Assembly (NCBI GenBank): GCA_947632175.1
Contig: CANROC010000004.1
Location: forward strand, 1-64,000
Direction of reading: 5' to 3'
Origin: an uncultured Oscillospiraceae bacterium
GTDB lineage: Bacteria > Bacillota > Clostridia > Oscillospirales > Oscillospiraceae
DNA length: 64,000 nucleotides
Part shown: piece by piece, positions 29,960 to 38,008 of the stretch
Layout: each line of letters starts with the position of its first letter
How positions within the stretch are numbered: the stretch's first letter is position 1
The notes under the pieces: generated by a model
Told to the model about the DNA's origin: nothing
Databases searched by the model: none
What the model saw: only the letters and a program-made list of their open reading frames with translations
Position numbers and translations under genes: made by a program

Positions 29960-30780
29960 TTTAACCTCCCCCCCTGGGGGAGGTGGCGCGAAGCGCCGGA
30001 AGGGCCCGCACGGCGGCGGGAAAAAGGTTTGCGGCTGACGCCGCATTCTTTATATTCCCCACCCGCCCGCCCCCGCCGCGCCACCGGCTTGCGAAATCCG
30101 CCGTAGGGGTCGCCGTCCTCGGCGACCCGCCCGCCGATTATTGACCCGCCCCGAACAACGCCGTACGGGCCGCCGCCCACGGCGGCCCTTTTTCCCCGGT
30201 TAACCGCCATTTCCCGTTTTATCGGAACCGTTCCCGTGCCGCAACGTGGCACGGGCGGACACATGGGTCCGCCCCTACAGGGGATGTGGAATGTTATCCC
30301 ATTTAACCGAATTGGATGTTGTCGAAACGCGGGTCGCCGGGGACGGCGACCCCTACGGCGGTGAACGGGGCCGGTTCAAAACAACAACGCGGGCCGCCAG
30401 GAGTGGCGGCCCCTACAAGGTGCGTTGTCGTAACGGTTCCGATAAAACGAATCCGCCCCAATTATGTTGTAGGGGCCGCCACTCTTGGCGGCCCGCACGC
30501 AGTAAGTTTCGTTTACCGGAAGCATCCGTTACGTCCCACGGGCTCGAATACCCCGGCCTAAGCGGGGCCACCCCTTTTTCTGAAAAAGGGGTCGGGGAAT
30601 AAGGTTGCGGCGCTTCGCGCCGCCTTTATAAAAAAATTGCGCCGCAAAGCGGCGCAAACCTTTTTTAAGCCCCCTCCTCGTAGGAGGGGGGCAGGGGGGA
30701 AGCGAAGGTGGGATGACTGCGCGGTCCCGACAACCCGCGCCCACCCCCTGCCCCCTCCCGAAGGGAGGGGCTTGGGAGGC
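29960..30780 (+). repeat. Palindromic module cluster 1 (gap 29689-30783)
   Basis: A mosaic of short GC-rich palindromes, in order: a GCGCGAAGCGCC-type stem; GGTCGCCGTCCTCGGCGACC; CGGGCCGCCGCCCACGGCGG; TTTTATCGGAACCG; GGGCGGACACATGGGTCCGC; GGTCGCCGGGGACGGCGACC; GGGCCGCCAGGAGTGGCGGC; its reverse GGCCGCCACTCTTGGCGGCC; a GGGCTCGAATACCCC piece; CCCCTTTTTCTGAAAAAGGG; GCGCCGCAAAGCGGCGC with a T tract; and a C/G-rich stem around CTCCTCGTAGGAGG. The same modules in the same order recur at 33850-34400, 39760-40560 and 46725-47585. Open frames here are by-products. The T-tract stems could act as terminators. Confidence 0.75.
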
Positions 30781-30783
30781 GGG

Positions 30784-30963
30784 TCATTTCTCCTTGGTCT
30801 GATGGCACGCGGCGGCGTGGGGGCAGGCGGAGCAGCCGCAGGAGCAGGAGGTCTTGCCGCGCTTGCGGTCGCGGATCATTTTGACGAGGACGAGGGCGAG
30901 GACGGCGAAGACGATGAGGGCGACGAGGATGGTGGCGAGGTTTGCCTGGAGCCATTGAAGCAT
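30784..30963 (-). CDS. FeoB-associated Cys-rich membrane protein
   Basis: A 59-residue protein: one N-terminal membrane helix (LATILVALIVFAVLALVLV), a basic stretch (KMIRDRKRGK) and a short cysteine-rich tail (SCSCGCSACPHAAACHQ). This is the recognised small partner found after feoB in many Firmicutes and thought to assist ferrous iron uptake. The ATG at 30963 begins 1 base after the feoB stop; AAAGGA lies 11 bases upstream. Last gene of the feo operon. Confidence 0.88.
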   Translation of the reverse strand: MLQWLQANLATILVALIVFAVLALVLVKMIRDRKRGKTSCSCGCSACPHAAACHQTKEK

Positions 30964-30964
30964 C

Positions 30965-33178
30965 TTAAACACGTTCCTTTACACGTTCGGTGAGGTGGTT
31001 TTCGTTGTACTTATTCTTGCGGAACACCAGATAGAGCAGGCCTAAAAGCAGCAGTGCGGCGACGACGGTGAAGGGGCCGAAGGAGGCCTCGCCGGTGATG
31101 AGTCCGCCCAGCTGGAAGACGATCATGGCGATGACGTAAGCGAAGAGGCACATGTAGCCGATGGCGCCCAGGGTCCACTTCCAGTTGTTCATCTCCCGCT
31201 TGATGGCGCCCATGGCGGCGAAGCAGGGGGCGCACAGGAGGTTGAAGATCATGAAGCTGTAGGCCGTAATGGCGCCGAAGTCCGCCCCGACGGCCTGCCA
31301 GATGGGGGAGGAGTCCTCCAGAAGGTCTATCTCGCCGGCGTACTGGTAGAGGACGCCGAAGGTGTTGATGACCTCCTCCTTGGCGATGAGGCCGGTGAAG
31401 GTGGCCACAGTGGCCTTCCAGGCCATGTCGCCCATCCAGCCCAGGGGATAGAAGAGCCAGGAGACGCCCCGCCCGATGGAGGCCAGGAGCGAGAAGTTGT
31501 TGTCCTCCACCGCCCCGAAGGAGCCGTCCACGAAGCCGTAGCCCTGGAGGAACCAGAGGACCACGGAGGAGATGAGCACCACGGTGCCGGCGCGCTTGAT
31601 GAAGGACCAGCCCCGCTCCCAGGTGGCGCGCAGGACGTTCCCCGCGGAGGGGACGTGGTAGGGCGGCAGCTCCATGACGAAGGGCGCGGGGTCCCCGGCG
31701 AACATCTTGAATTTCTTGAGCATCACGCCGGAGACGATGACGGCGGCGATGCCGATGAAGAAGGCGGAGACGGACACCCAGACGGAGTTGCCGAAGACCG
31801 CCCCGGCCAGTAGCCCGATGATGGGCAGCTTGGCCCCGCAGGGGATGAAGCCGGTGGTCATGACGGTCATCTTCCGGTCACGGTGCTGCTCGATGGTGCG
31901 GGAGGCCATGATGCCGGGGACGCCGCAGCCCGTGGCCACTAAAAGCGGGATGAAGGACTTGCCGGAAAGGCCGAACCTGCGGAAAATGCGGTCCATGATG
32001 AAGGCGATCCGGGCCATGTAGCCCACATCCTCTATTATACTCAAAAGAAGGCAAAGTACAAGTATCTGCGGCACAAATCCCAGCACCGCGCCGACGCCGG
32101 CCACGATGCCGTCCTGGATGAGGCCGTAGAGCCAGCCCGCCACACGGGGCTCCCCGGCGGCGTTGAGGAGGAGCTTATCGAAAAGCCCCGGTACCCATTC
32201 GCCGAAGAGCACGTCGTTGGCCCAGTCGGTGCCCCAGGTGCCGATGCCGATGCCGCCGTCGGCGGGGGACGGGCCCATGGCGATGGCGTAGATGACGAAC
32301 ATGACGAGGGCGAAGATGGGCAGGGCCAGGATCCGGTTGGTGACGATCCGGTCTATTTTGTCGGAGACGCTCATCTTTGCGCCGGTGTGCTTTTTCGTCA
32401 CCGCCTTGCTGACCACCCCGGCTATGTAGGCGTAGCGCTGGTTGGTGATGATGCTCTCCGCGTCGTCGTCCAGCTCCTTTTCGCAGTCGGCGATGTGCTC
32501 GTCCAGGTGCTTCAAAAGCTCCTCCGGCAGCTTCAGCTCCTCCCGGACCTTCTCGTCCCGCTCGAAGAGCTTGATGGCGTACCAGCGCAGGAACCGGGGG
32601 TCCACCTTATCCTCGATGGACTCCTCGATGTGGGCGATGGCGTGCTCCACGCTCCCCTGGAAGACGGAGGGCAGCTCCACGGCCTTCTTCTCCCGGGCGG
32701 CCTTGACCGCCAGCTCCGCGGCCTCCATGGAGCCCTGGCCCTTCAGGGCGGAGGTCTCCACCACCTCACAGTTGAGGGCGCGGCTTAACTTGGCAAGGTC
32801 GATTTTGTCGCCGTTTTTCCGCACAAGGTCGGCCATATTGAGGGCCACCACCACGGGGATGCCCAGCTCGATGAGCTGTGTGGTGAGGTAGAGGTTGCGT
32901 TCGATGTTGGTGCCGTCCACGATGTTCAAAATGGCGTCCGGCTTCTCGCTGACCAGGTAGTTGCGGCTGACCACCTCCTCCAGGGTGTAGGGGGAGAGGG
33001 AGTAGATGCCCGGCAGGTCCTGGACGGTCACGTCCTTGTGGCCTTTCAGCTTTCCCTCCTTCTTCTCCACCGTGACCCCCGGCCAGTTTCCCACGTACTG
33101 GTTGGAGCCGGTGAGGTCGTTGAACATGGTGGTCTTGCCGGAGTTGGGGTTGCCGGCAAGAGCGATCTTCAGATCCAT
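30965..33178 (-). CDS. feoB: Ferrous iron transporter B
   Basis: A 737-residue membrane GTPase that takes up Fe2+. The N-terminal G domain shows GNPNSGKTTMF (G1), GVTVEKKEG (G2), DLPGIYSL (G3) and NMAD (G4). A helical regulatory region follows, then the membrane part with two gate motifs (GCGVPGIMASRTIE and APCFAAMGAIKREM). Cysteines in these gates are those linked to iron passage in the family. AGGAGG precedes the start. It follows two feoA genes and precedes the Cys-rich accessory gene: a complete feo operon. Confidence 0.97.
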   Translation of the reverse strand: MDLKIALAGNPNSGKTTMFNDLTGSNQYVGNWPGVTVEKKEGKLKGHKDVTVQDLPGIYSLSPYTLEEVVSRNYLVSEKPDAILNIVDGTNIERNLYLTTQLIELGIPVVVALNMADLVRKNGDKIDLAKLSRALNCEVVETSALKGQGSMEAAELAVKAAREKKAVELPSVFQGSVEHAIAHIEESIEDKVDPRFLRWYAIKLFERDEKVREELKLPEELLKHLDEHIADCEKELDDDAESIITNQRYAYIAGVVSKAVTKKHTGAKMSVSDKIDRIVTNRILALPIFALVMFVIYAIAMGPSPADGGIGIGTWGTDWANDVLFGEWVPGLFDKLLLNAAGEPRVAGWLYGLIQDGIVAGVGAVLGFVPQILVLCLLLSIIEDVGYMARIAFIMDRIFRRFGLSGKSFIPLLVATGCGVPGIMASRTIEQHRDRKMTVMTTGFIPCGAKLPIIGLLAGAVFGNSVWVSVSAFFIGIAAVIVSGVMLKKFKMFAGDPAPFVMELPPYHVPSAGNVLRATWERGWSFIKRAGTVVLISSVVLWFLQGYGFVDGSFGAVEDNNFSLLASIGRGVSWLFYPLGWMGDMAWKATVATFTGLIAKEEVINTFGVLYQYAGEIDLLEDSSPIWQAVGADFGAITAYSFMIFNLLCAPCFAAMGAIKREMNNWKWTLGAIGYMCLFAYVIAMIVFQLGGLITGEASFGPFTVVAALLLLGLLYLVFRKNKYNENHLTERVKERV

Positions 33179-33257
33179 TGGCTTGTTCCTCCTGATGAAA
33201 GTTATTGATGTCTAATTTTGATTATCTAGCGCTAACTTCTGAGGCAAAAAAGAAAGC

Positions 33258-33479
33258 TTACGCGATCTCGATGTTTTCGGCGTCGCCCTTGCGGATGGAC
33301 AGCTCGTAGCCCCGGACGGTCACCTCGATGGGGTCGCCCAGCGGCGCCACCTTGCGCACGTAAATTTCCACGCCCCGGGTCACGCCCATGTCCATGATGC
33401 GGCGGCGAAGCGCGCCCTCGCCGTGGAGCCTTTCCACCGTCACCGTGTCCCCCACGGCGGCGTCCCGTAATGTTTTCAT
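33258..33479 (-). CDS. feoA: FeoA-domain protein (proximal to feoB)
   Basis: A 73-residue SH3-like FeoA protein: MKTLRDAAVGDTVTVERLHG, then ALRRRIMDMGVTRGVEIYV and a final GYELSIRKGDAENIEI strand. FeoA is thought to support FeoB at the membrane. Ribosome site AAGGAGG. It lies 79 bases before feoB and 36 after the other feoA. Confidence 0.92.
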   Translation of the reverse strand: MKTLRDAAVGDTVTVERLHGEGALRRRIMDMGVTRGVEIYVRKVAPLGDPIEVTVRGYELSIRKGDAENIEIA

Positions 33480-33515
33480 GCTGAGTCCTCCTTGTTGAAA
33501 TGAATTGTTGGGAGA

Positions 33516-33734
33516 TCAATTGAGTTCCACGATGATCCGCCCCGCCATGGCCTTGTCCAGCGCCACGCGGGAGTCCCGCACGGAGAGGATCATGTTCCCG
33601 GCGATCTTGGTGAGCACCGTCACCGCCGTTCCCACCACGAACCCCAGCTCCGCCAGATGCTGGCGCGTCTCGTCGCGTCCCACGATCTTCACAATGGTCC
33701 CCGTGTCCCCGTTTCCCGCCATCGTCAGCGGCAT
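33516..33734 (-). CDS. feoA: FeoA-domain protein (first gene of feo operon)
   Basis: A 72-residue FeoA-like protein (MPLTMAGNGDTGTIVKIVG ... RQHLAELGFVVGTAVTVLTK). It is divergent from the second copy; two feoA genes before one feoB are frequent in Clostridia. Ribosome site AGGAGG. Its promoter is at 33780-33808. Confidence 0.9.
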   Translation of the reverse strand: MPLTMAGNGDTGTIVKIVGRDETRQHLAELGFVVGTAVTVLTKIAGNMILSVRDSRVALDKAMAGRIIVELN

Positions 33735-33753
33735 AGTTATCTCCTCCTATCTT

Positions 33754-33808
33754 TGGTTAGCGTTCTCTAATCATCCGAGAGTTTACCATAGCTAACCGCG
33801 TATGTCAA
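33754..33808 (-). promoter_or_regulatory. Promoter and possible metal-regulator operator of the feo operon
   Basis: On the minus strand TTGACA (33803-33808), 17 bases, TAAACT (33780-33785). GGTTAGC and GCTAACC are inverted across the start region (33755-33761 and 33791-33797), and TTAG-N6-CTAA (33757-33770) forms a small dyad. The TTAG/CTAA arms recall DtxR-family iron operators, which is a guess. Confidence 0.5.
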
Positions 33809-33849
33809 GGGGGAAGAGAAGAAAATTTTTTGGGCGGTAAAGCGGGAAA

Positions 33850-34400
33850 CTTTGGGCGGGGTGACGAAAGGGGGCGGCGGGGAAAGGTCACCACCCCCGC
33901 CGCTTCGCGGCTGTCCCCGACCTGGGAGGGGCAACCGCGTCTGGGGCGGGCGCGATTATCGAAACCGCTCTGTCATCCAACGCTCGCTGCCCCCCTGCCC
34001 CCCTCCTACGAGGAGGGGGCCCGAAGACCGGGGGTGGTGCGTTTTATCGGAACCGTTCCCACAACGCACCCCCTCTTGCCCCTCCCACGGAGGGGCGACG
34101 CGAAACACCGGGGTGGTCCCGAATACGTTTTCCGGAAGCATCAGTTACGCTCAACGGGCTCGAATACCCCGCCGCCGCGGCGGCCCTTTTTCCGAAAAAG
34201 GGGTCGGGGGAATAAGGATGCGGCGCTTTGCGCCGCGTTTATAAAAAATTGCGCCGCAAAGCGGCGCAAAACTTTTTAAAAGCCCCCTCCTCGTAGGAGG
34301 GGGGCAGGGGGGCAGCGAACGTTGGGTATTTTGAGCGGTTCAGATGAACCAACCCACCCCTTCCGGCGCTTCGCGCCACCTCCCCCGGGGGGGGAGGTTC
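33850..34400 (+). repeat. Palindromic module cluster 2 (gap 33735-34414)
   Basis: A shorter version of cluster 1: CCTCCTACGAGGAGG-type stem (33998-34020), TTTTATCGGAACCG (34042), the ACGGGCTCGAATACCCCG piece (34156-34174), CCCTTTTTCCGAAAAAGGG (34184-34203), TTGCGCCGCAAAGCGGCGC (34249-34267) and the closing CTCCTCGTAGGAGG stem. The 5' modules with GGGCGGACACATGGGTCCGC are missing. No gene is seen. Confidence 0.7.
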
Positions 34401-34414
34401 ATAATTCGCTTTGT

Positions 34415-34720
34415 TCAGCCCAAAAACGTCTCCAGCTCCTCCCGCGGAACAAGGCCTACGCTGGTGGCGGCGGCTTCGCCGTTTTGGAACTTGATGAGGG
34501 TGGGGACGCCCATGACGTCGTAGTCGCGGGCGATGTCCGGGGACTCGTCCACGTCCAGCTTATAGAAGGTGATCTCGGTGTGGGCGGCCTCCGCCTCCTC
34601 CAGGATGGGGGCCAGCATTTTGCAGGGGCCGCACCAGGTGGCGAAGAAGTCCACCACCACGGGACCGGGGATGTTCAGGACCTTTTCGGCAAAGGATTCG
34701 CCGTTGATCTGTTGAGCCAT
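34415..34720 (-). CDS. trxA: Thioredoxin
   Basis: A 101-residue thioredoxin with the redox motif FFATWCGPCKMLAP and the cis-proline loop GVPTLIKF. The start at MAQQINGESF has AAGGAGG 7 bases upstream; longer frames run into the promoter. Reduced by TrxB, encoded divergently 112 bases away. Confidence 0.96.
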   Translation of the reverse strand: MAQQINGESFAEKVLNIPGPVVVDFFATWCGPCKMLAPILEEAEAAHTEITFYKLDVDESPDIARDYDVMGVPTLIKFQNGEAAATSVGLVPREELETFLG

Positions 34721-34753
34721 AGGAAAAGCCTCCTTCAGATTTTGATACTCAAC

Positions 34754-34805
34754 ATTATAATTCCCGCAAATCCGTCTGTCAATTTGTTTTGGGCTGTGGT
34801 ATACT
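34754..34805. promoter_or_regulatory. Divergent trxA/trxB promoters sharing one -35 hexamer
   Basis: For trxA (minus): TTGACA (34777-34782), 17 bases, TATAAT (34754-34759). For trxB (plus): the same hexamer reads TGTCAA, then 17 bases and TATACT (34800-34805) with an extended TGG. Transcription of the two may therefore compete. Confidence 0.6.
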
Positions 34806-34832
34806 AAGAAAAAAACGCCAAGGAGGCATTGT

Positions 34833-35750
34833 ATGTACGACCTTATCATCATCGGCGGCGGACCCGCCGGGCTCACCGCCGCCGTTTACGCCCGCCGGGC
34901 GGGGCTGTCCACGCTGATCTTGGAGATCACCGTCTGCGGCGGGCAGATCATCAACTCCCAGAACGTGGAGAATTTCCCCGCCATCCCGCAGATCGAGGGC
35001 TGGCGGCTGGCGGACACCTGGCAGAAGCAGGCCCAGGCCCTGGGGGCGCAGGTGATGACCGCCGCCGTCACGGGCATCGAGCTCGATGGACAGCGGCGGA
35101 TCGTCCACACCGCCAAGGGGGATTTTGAGGCGCTGGCGGTGATCGTCGCCACCGGCGCGGGGCACCGGAAGCTTGATTGCCCCGGCGGCGCGGAGCTGTC
35201 GGGCCGGGGCGTCTCCACCTGCGCCTCCTGCGACGGGGCCTTTTTCCGGGGCCGGAAGGTCGCCGTGGTGGGCGGCGGCAACACGGCCTTTGAGGACGCG
35301 CTGTACCTCAGCTCCCTGTGTGAGACAGTGTACATCGTCCACCGCCGCCGGGAGTTCCGGGCGGAGCGGCGGCTGGTGGACGCCGCCAAAGAAAAGGCAA
35401 ACGTGAAATTTTTGACGCCCTGCGTCCCCGTGGAGGTCCTGGCGGACGAGAAGCGCCGCGTGGCCGCCCTGCGGGTACGGAACGTGGAGACGGGGGAGGA
35501 GACGACCCTGGACACGCCCGGCGTCTTCACCGCCATCGGCATGATCCCCAACAACGCCGCCTTCGCCAACGTCCTCCGGCTGGACGAGGCCGGCTACGCC
35601 ATTGCCGGCGAGGACTGCGAGAGCGGCACTCCCGGCGTCTGGGTGGCGGGGGACGGCCGTCAGAAGGCCCTCCGCCAGCTCGTCACCGCCGCCGCCGACG
35701 GCGCCGTGGCCGCCACCGCCGCCGCGCGGTATGTCAGTTTTCTGAAATAA
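34833..35750 (+). CDS. trxB: Thioredoxin reductase
   Basis: A 305-residue flavoprotein that reduces thioredoxin with NADPH. Motifs: FAD-binding IIGGGPAGLTAAVYARRAG, redox-active CASCDG, NADPH-binding GGGNTAFEDALYL, and the C-terminal FAD motif GVWVAGDGRQKALRQ. Ribosome site AAGGAGG. It is divergent from trxA, so a complete thioredoxin system is encoded here. Confidence 0.96.
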   Translation: MYDLIIIGGGPAGLTAAVYARRAGLSTLILEITVCGGQIINSQNVENFPAIPQIEGWRLADTWQKQAQALGAQVMTAAVTGIELDGQRRIVHTAKGDFEALAVIVATGAGHRKLDCPGGAELSGRGVSTCASCDGAFFRGRKVAVVGGGNTAFEDALYLSSLCETVYIVHRRREFRAERRLVDAAKEKANVKFLTPCVPVEVLADEKRRVAALRVRNVETGEETTLDTPGVFTAIGMIPNNAAFANVLRLDEAGYAIAGEDCESGTPGVWVAGDGRQKALRQLVTAAADGAVAATAAARYVSFLK

Positions 35751-35820
35751 ATTGAAAGCCCTGTACGGGCCGCCGCCTACGGCGGCCCCTTCAAATGACC
35801 ACACAGAAAGGAACATAGCT

Positions 35821-36264
35821 ATGGAACCCATCACCGTCAAGGTCAAAAAGCTGGACCCCAGGGCCGTCCTGCCCTCCCGGGGCTCGCCATTCTCCGCCGG
35901 GGCGGACCTGCGCGCCTGCATGGACGCGCCGGTCACCGTCGCCCCCGGGGAGACGGTCTTCATCCACACCGGCCTCACCGCCGAGATCCCGGAGGGGTAC
36001 GCCGGGTTCGTCTTCGCCCGCTCGGGCCTCGCCTCCAAACAGGGTCTGGCCCCGGCCAACAAGGTTGGCGTGGTGGACTCCGACTACCGGGGCGAGTACA
36101 TGGTCGCCCTCCACAACCACGCCGCCGCCCCCGTCACCGTCAACCCCGGCGACCGCGTGGCCCAGCTGGTGATCCTCCCCGTCATGCTCGCGGATTTTGT
36201 GGAGGCTGACAATCTCACCGACACCCAGCGCGGCGAGGGAGGATTCGGGTCCACGGGGCGGTGA
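35821..36264 (+). CDS. dut: dUTP diphosphatase
   Basis: A 147-residue trimeric-type dUTPase, which hydrolyses dUTP to keep uracil out of DNA. All five motifs are visible: AGADLRA, RSGLASKQG, GVVDSDYRGE, GDRVAQLVI and the C-terminal RGEGGFGSTG. The start at MEPITVKVKK has AAAGGA 8 bases upstream; frame further upstream covers a small palindrome (GGGCCGCCGCCTACGGCGGC) that belongs to the module family. Confidence 0.95.
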   Translation: MEPITVKVKKLDPRAVLPSRGSPFSAGADLRACMDAPVTVAPGETVFIHTGLTAEIPEGYAGFVFARSGLASKQGLAPANKVGVVDSDYRGEYMVALHNHAAAPVTVNPGDRVAQLVILPVMLADFVEADNLTDTQRGEGGFGSTGR

Positions 36265-36272
36265 GACATAAA

Positions 36273-36330
36273 TTTTTTAATGATTATCATTAAAAAATTG
36301 TTGACATACATAAATATTTTGTGGTATACT
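36273..36330 (+). promoter_or_regulatory. Perfect 25 bp palindrome upstream of a consensus promoter
   Basis: TTTTTTAATGAT-T-ATCATTAAAAAA (36273-36297) is a perfect dyad. Three bases later come TTGACA (36301-36306), 18 bases and TATACT (36325-36330) with extended TGG. The TAATGAT-T-ATCATTA core has the 7-1-7 form of Fur/Zur/PerR operators. It drives the DUF2975-like/HTH pair. Confidence 0.65.
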
Positions 36331-36360
36331 GTGCCCATCTTCATAGGGGAGGGCACAAAT

Positions 36361-36972
36361 ATGGAAAAGCTCAAAAAAACAGCGAAGGTGTTGGACGTGA
36401 TCGCCAAAGCGGTGCGGTGGATATGCATCATCCTATCCGCGCTAGCGCTCGCCGCTTTGATAGCGGCGCTGATCGGCGGCATCCAGTCGGAGCCGGCGGA
36501 GACAGGCCCCGGAGTGACGTTGAGTCTTGGCATGCTTCGGCTGAAACTGTCGGGGCCGGCCCCCAAAAACGGGAACGCCCTTGCCCCGGCGGCGGCAGTC
36601 TCCGTCATCACCGTCTGCGCCATTGCGGCGCTGATGGTTCTGGCGTGGGAGGCCCACATCCTGCATCGCGTTCTCTCCCCCATGCGGGAGGGGCGGCCCT
36701 TTGACGGGCGTATCTCCAAATATCTTCGGACCTTGGGCTGGGTGTCTCTGGTGCAGGCGGTCATTTTTTCCGTAGTGTCCTCTGTGGGCAATTACGTGAT
36801 TTTTACCTCGCTTGACCTAATGGCGCTCTTCAACAGGACCCTCGTCACCGATTACACGGTCAACATCCGCTTTGAGGCCGGGTACCTGCTCATTCCGGTG
36901 GCGTTTTTCCTCCTCTCCTGGATCTTCCGTTACGGGGAGGAGCTCCAGCGACAATCCGACGAGACGCTTTGA
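36361..36972 (+). CDS. DUF2975-like membrane protein
   Basis: A 203-residue protein with four predicted membrane helices: WICIILSALALAALIAALIGG, AAAVSVITVCAIAALMVLA, LGWVSLVQAVIFSVVSSVG and AGYLLIPVAFFLLSWIFRYG, ending in a short cytoplasmic tail. The segment REGRPFDGRISKYLR before the third helix is characteristic. Family members pair with a short YozG-like HTH regulator, as here (9 bases downstream). Function unknown; a sensor or partner role for the HTH protein is plausible. The ATG at 36361 has GGGGAGGG upstream; frame before it runs over the operator. Confidence 0.82.
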   Translation: MEKLKKTAKVLDVIAKAVRWICIILSALALAALIAALIGGIQSEPAETGPGVTLSLGMLRLKLSGPAPKNGNALAPAAAVSVITVCAIAALMVLAWEAHILHRVLSPMREGRPFDGRISKYLRTLGWVSLVQAVIFSVVSSVGNYVIFTSLDLMALFNRTLVTDYTVNIRFEAGYLLIPVAFFLLSWIFRYGEELQRQSDETL

Positions 36973-36981
36973 GGTGGACAA

Positions 36982-37191
36982 ATGCCAATTATTTTACGAC
37001 TGGACCGGGTCATGGCGGACCGGAAGATGTCCCTGAATACTCTTTCGGAAAAGGTGGGCATCGCCAACGTGAATCTCTCCAAAATCAAGACCGGCAAGGT
37101 CAGCGCCATTCGCTTCTCCACTCTGGAGGCCATCTGCGAGGCCCTGGATTGCCAGCCCGGGGACATATTGGAGTACAAAAAAGAGAAATAA
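36982..37191 (+). CDS. Short HTH regulator, YozG-like
   Basis: A 69-residue XRE-type HTH protein (MPIILRLDRVMADRKMSLNTL, then VGIANVNLSKIKTGKVSAIRF and ICEALDCQPGDILEY). It is the standard partner of DUF2975 proteins. Ribosome site GAGGTGG. A strong terminator follows at once. Confidence 0.9.
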   Translation: MPIILRLDRVMADRKMSLNTLSEKVGIANVNLSKIKTGKVSAIRFSTLEAICEALDCQPGDILEYKKEK

Positions 37192-37195
37192 TGCA

Positions 37196-37232
37196 AAATC
37201 TCCCCGCGCATTTTCGGCGCGGGGAGATTTTT
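37196..37232 (+). terminator. Terminator of the DUF2975/HTH operon
   Basis: AAATCTCCCCGCG / CGCGGGGAGATTT, 13 bp stem followed by TT. Confidence 0.85.
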
Positions 37233-37244
37233 GACGCTCGGCGT

Positions 37245-37427
37245 TCATATATCCGCGAAGGATTCGCGCTCTTCGGGGGTGAAGGGCGGGGCGGGGGATT
37301 TTTCGGGCTTTTTGGTGAAGCGGGCGAGGAACGACCCAATTTGGGCGTGGAAGACGATAATCGCCGTGAGGACGGCGGTGAGGGCGGAGAGGACGGAGAC
37401 GAGGACGATGACGGTCTTTTTGCTCAT
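37245..37427 (-). CDS. Small single-pass membrane protein
   Basis: A 60-residue protein: MSKKTVIVLVSVLSALTAVL starts one long membrane helix; FTKKPEKSPAPPFTPEERES follows. The start has AGGGGG upstream. No family is recognised. The coding frame is kept between two terminator/promoter regions and its codon use fits the host. Confidence 0.55.
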   Translation of the reverse strand: MSKKTVIVLVSVLSALTAVLTAIIVFHAQIGSFLARFTKKPEKSPAPPFTPEERESFADI

Positions 37428-37579
37428 AGCGGGGACCCCCTTTTGATGACTTCGTCCATTGTACACGAAATGGGGAGAAAATTCAATCCTTTTTTTGCCC
37501 GGACCGGGGAAAAACATACAGGTTTCCCGGCATTTTTGGGCTTTTTGCCTGTCTATTATGGAAAAAATCGAATAGAGGG

Positions 37580-37608
37580 TTGTATCTGAAGCCGTTTTGT
37601 ATTATAAT
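37580..37608 (+). promoter_or_regulatory. Promoter of the gls24-fakA operon
   Basis: TTGTAT (37580-37585), 17 bases, TATAAT (37603-37608), 35 bases before the ATG at 37644. Confidence 0.65.
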
Positions 37609-37643
37609 TCTTAAGAACGACTTTGAACCAAAGGGGTGTCGAT

Positions 37644-37994
37644 ATGGTACGATTCAAAACGAGTCTGGGCGTCATATCCATCGTGCCCGAGGTGCTGACC
37701 GCGCTTGTGGGCGACGCCGCCACCAGCTGCTTCGGCGTGAAGGGCATGGCCATGCGGTCCGTCACCGACGGGCTGGTCCACCTTTTGAAGCCCGAGGCCA
37801 TGGGCAAGGGCGTACACATCGCCTACGGCGAGGACTACATCCTCATCGACCTGCACATCATCGTGGACCAGGGGGTCAATATCCCCGCCCTTTGCAGGAG
37901 CATCATCAGCGAGGTCAAATACAAAATCACCGAGGCCACCGGCATCGATGTCAAGTCCGTCGATGTCTTCGTTGACTCGATTAATCTTGATTGA
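37644..37994 (+). CDS. Asp23/Gls24 family protein (YloU-like)
   Basis: A 116-residue Asp23/Gls24 protein (SLGVISIVPEVLTALVGDAA, then CFGVKGMAMRS and HIIVDQGVNIPALCRSII). In Firmicutes it usually precedes the YloV/FakA gene, as here, where the intervals nearly touch. The role is linked to cell-envelope stress and fatty acid metabolism but is not settled. Ribosome site AAGGGG. Start chosen at 37644 rather than an upstream in-frame ATG at 37623 that lacks a ribosome site. Confidence 0.92.
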   Translation: MVRFKTSLGVISIVPEVLTALVGDAATSCFGVKGMAMRSVTDGLVHLLKPEAMGKGVHIAYGEDYILIDLHIIVDQGVNIPALCRSIISEVKYKITEATGIDVKSVDVFVDSINLD

Positions 37995-38008
37995 TGGAGG
38001 AAAAAGCC

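Noticed and set aside
29960..30780. Several 70-120 residue open frames in the palindrome clusters
   Set aside because: They recur with the repeats in different frames, and have repeated RGRHSWRPA-type strings derived from the modules.
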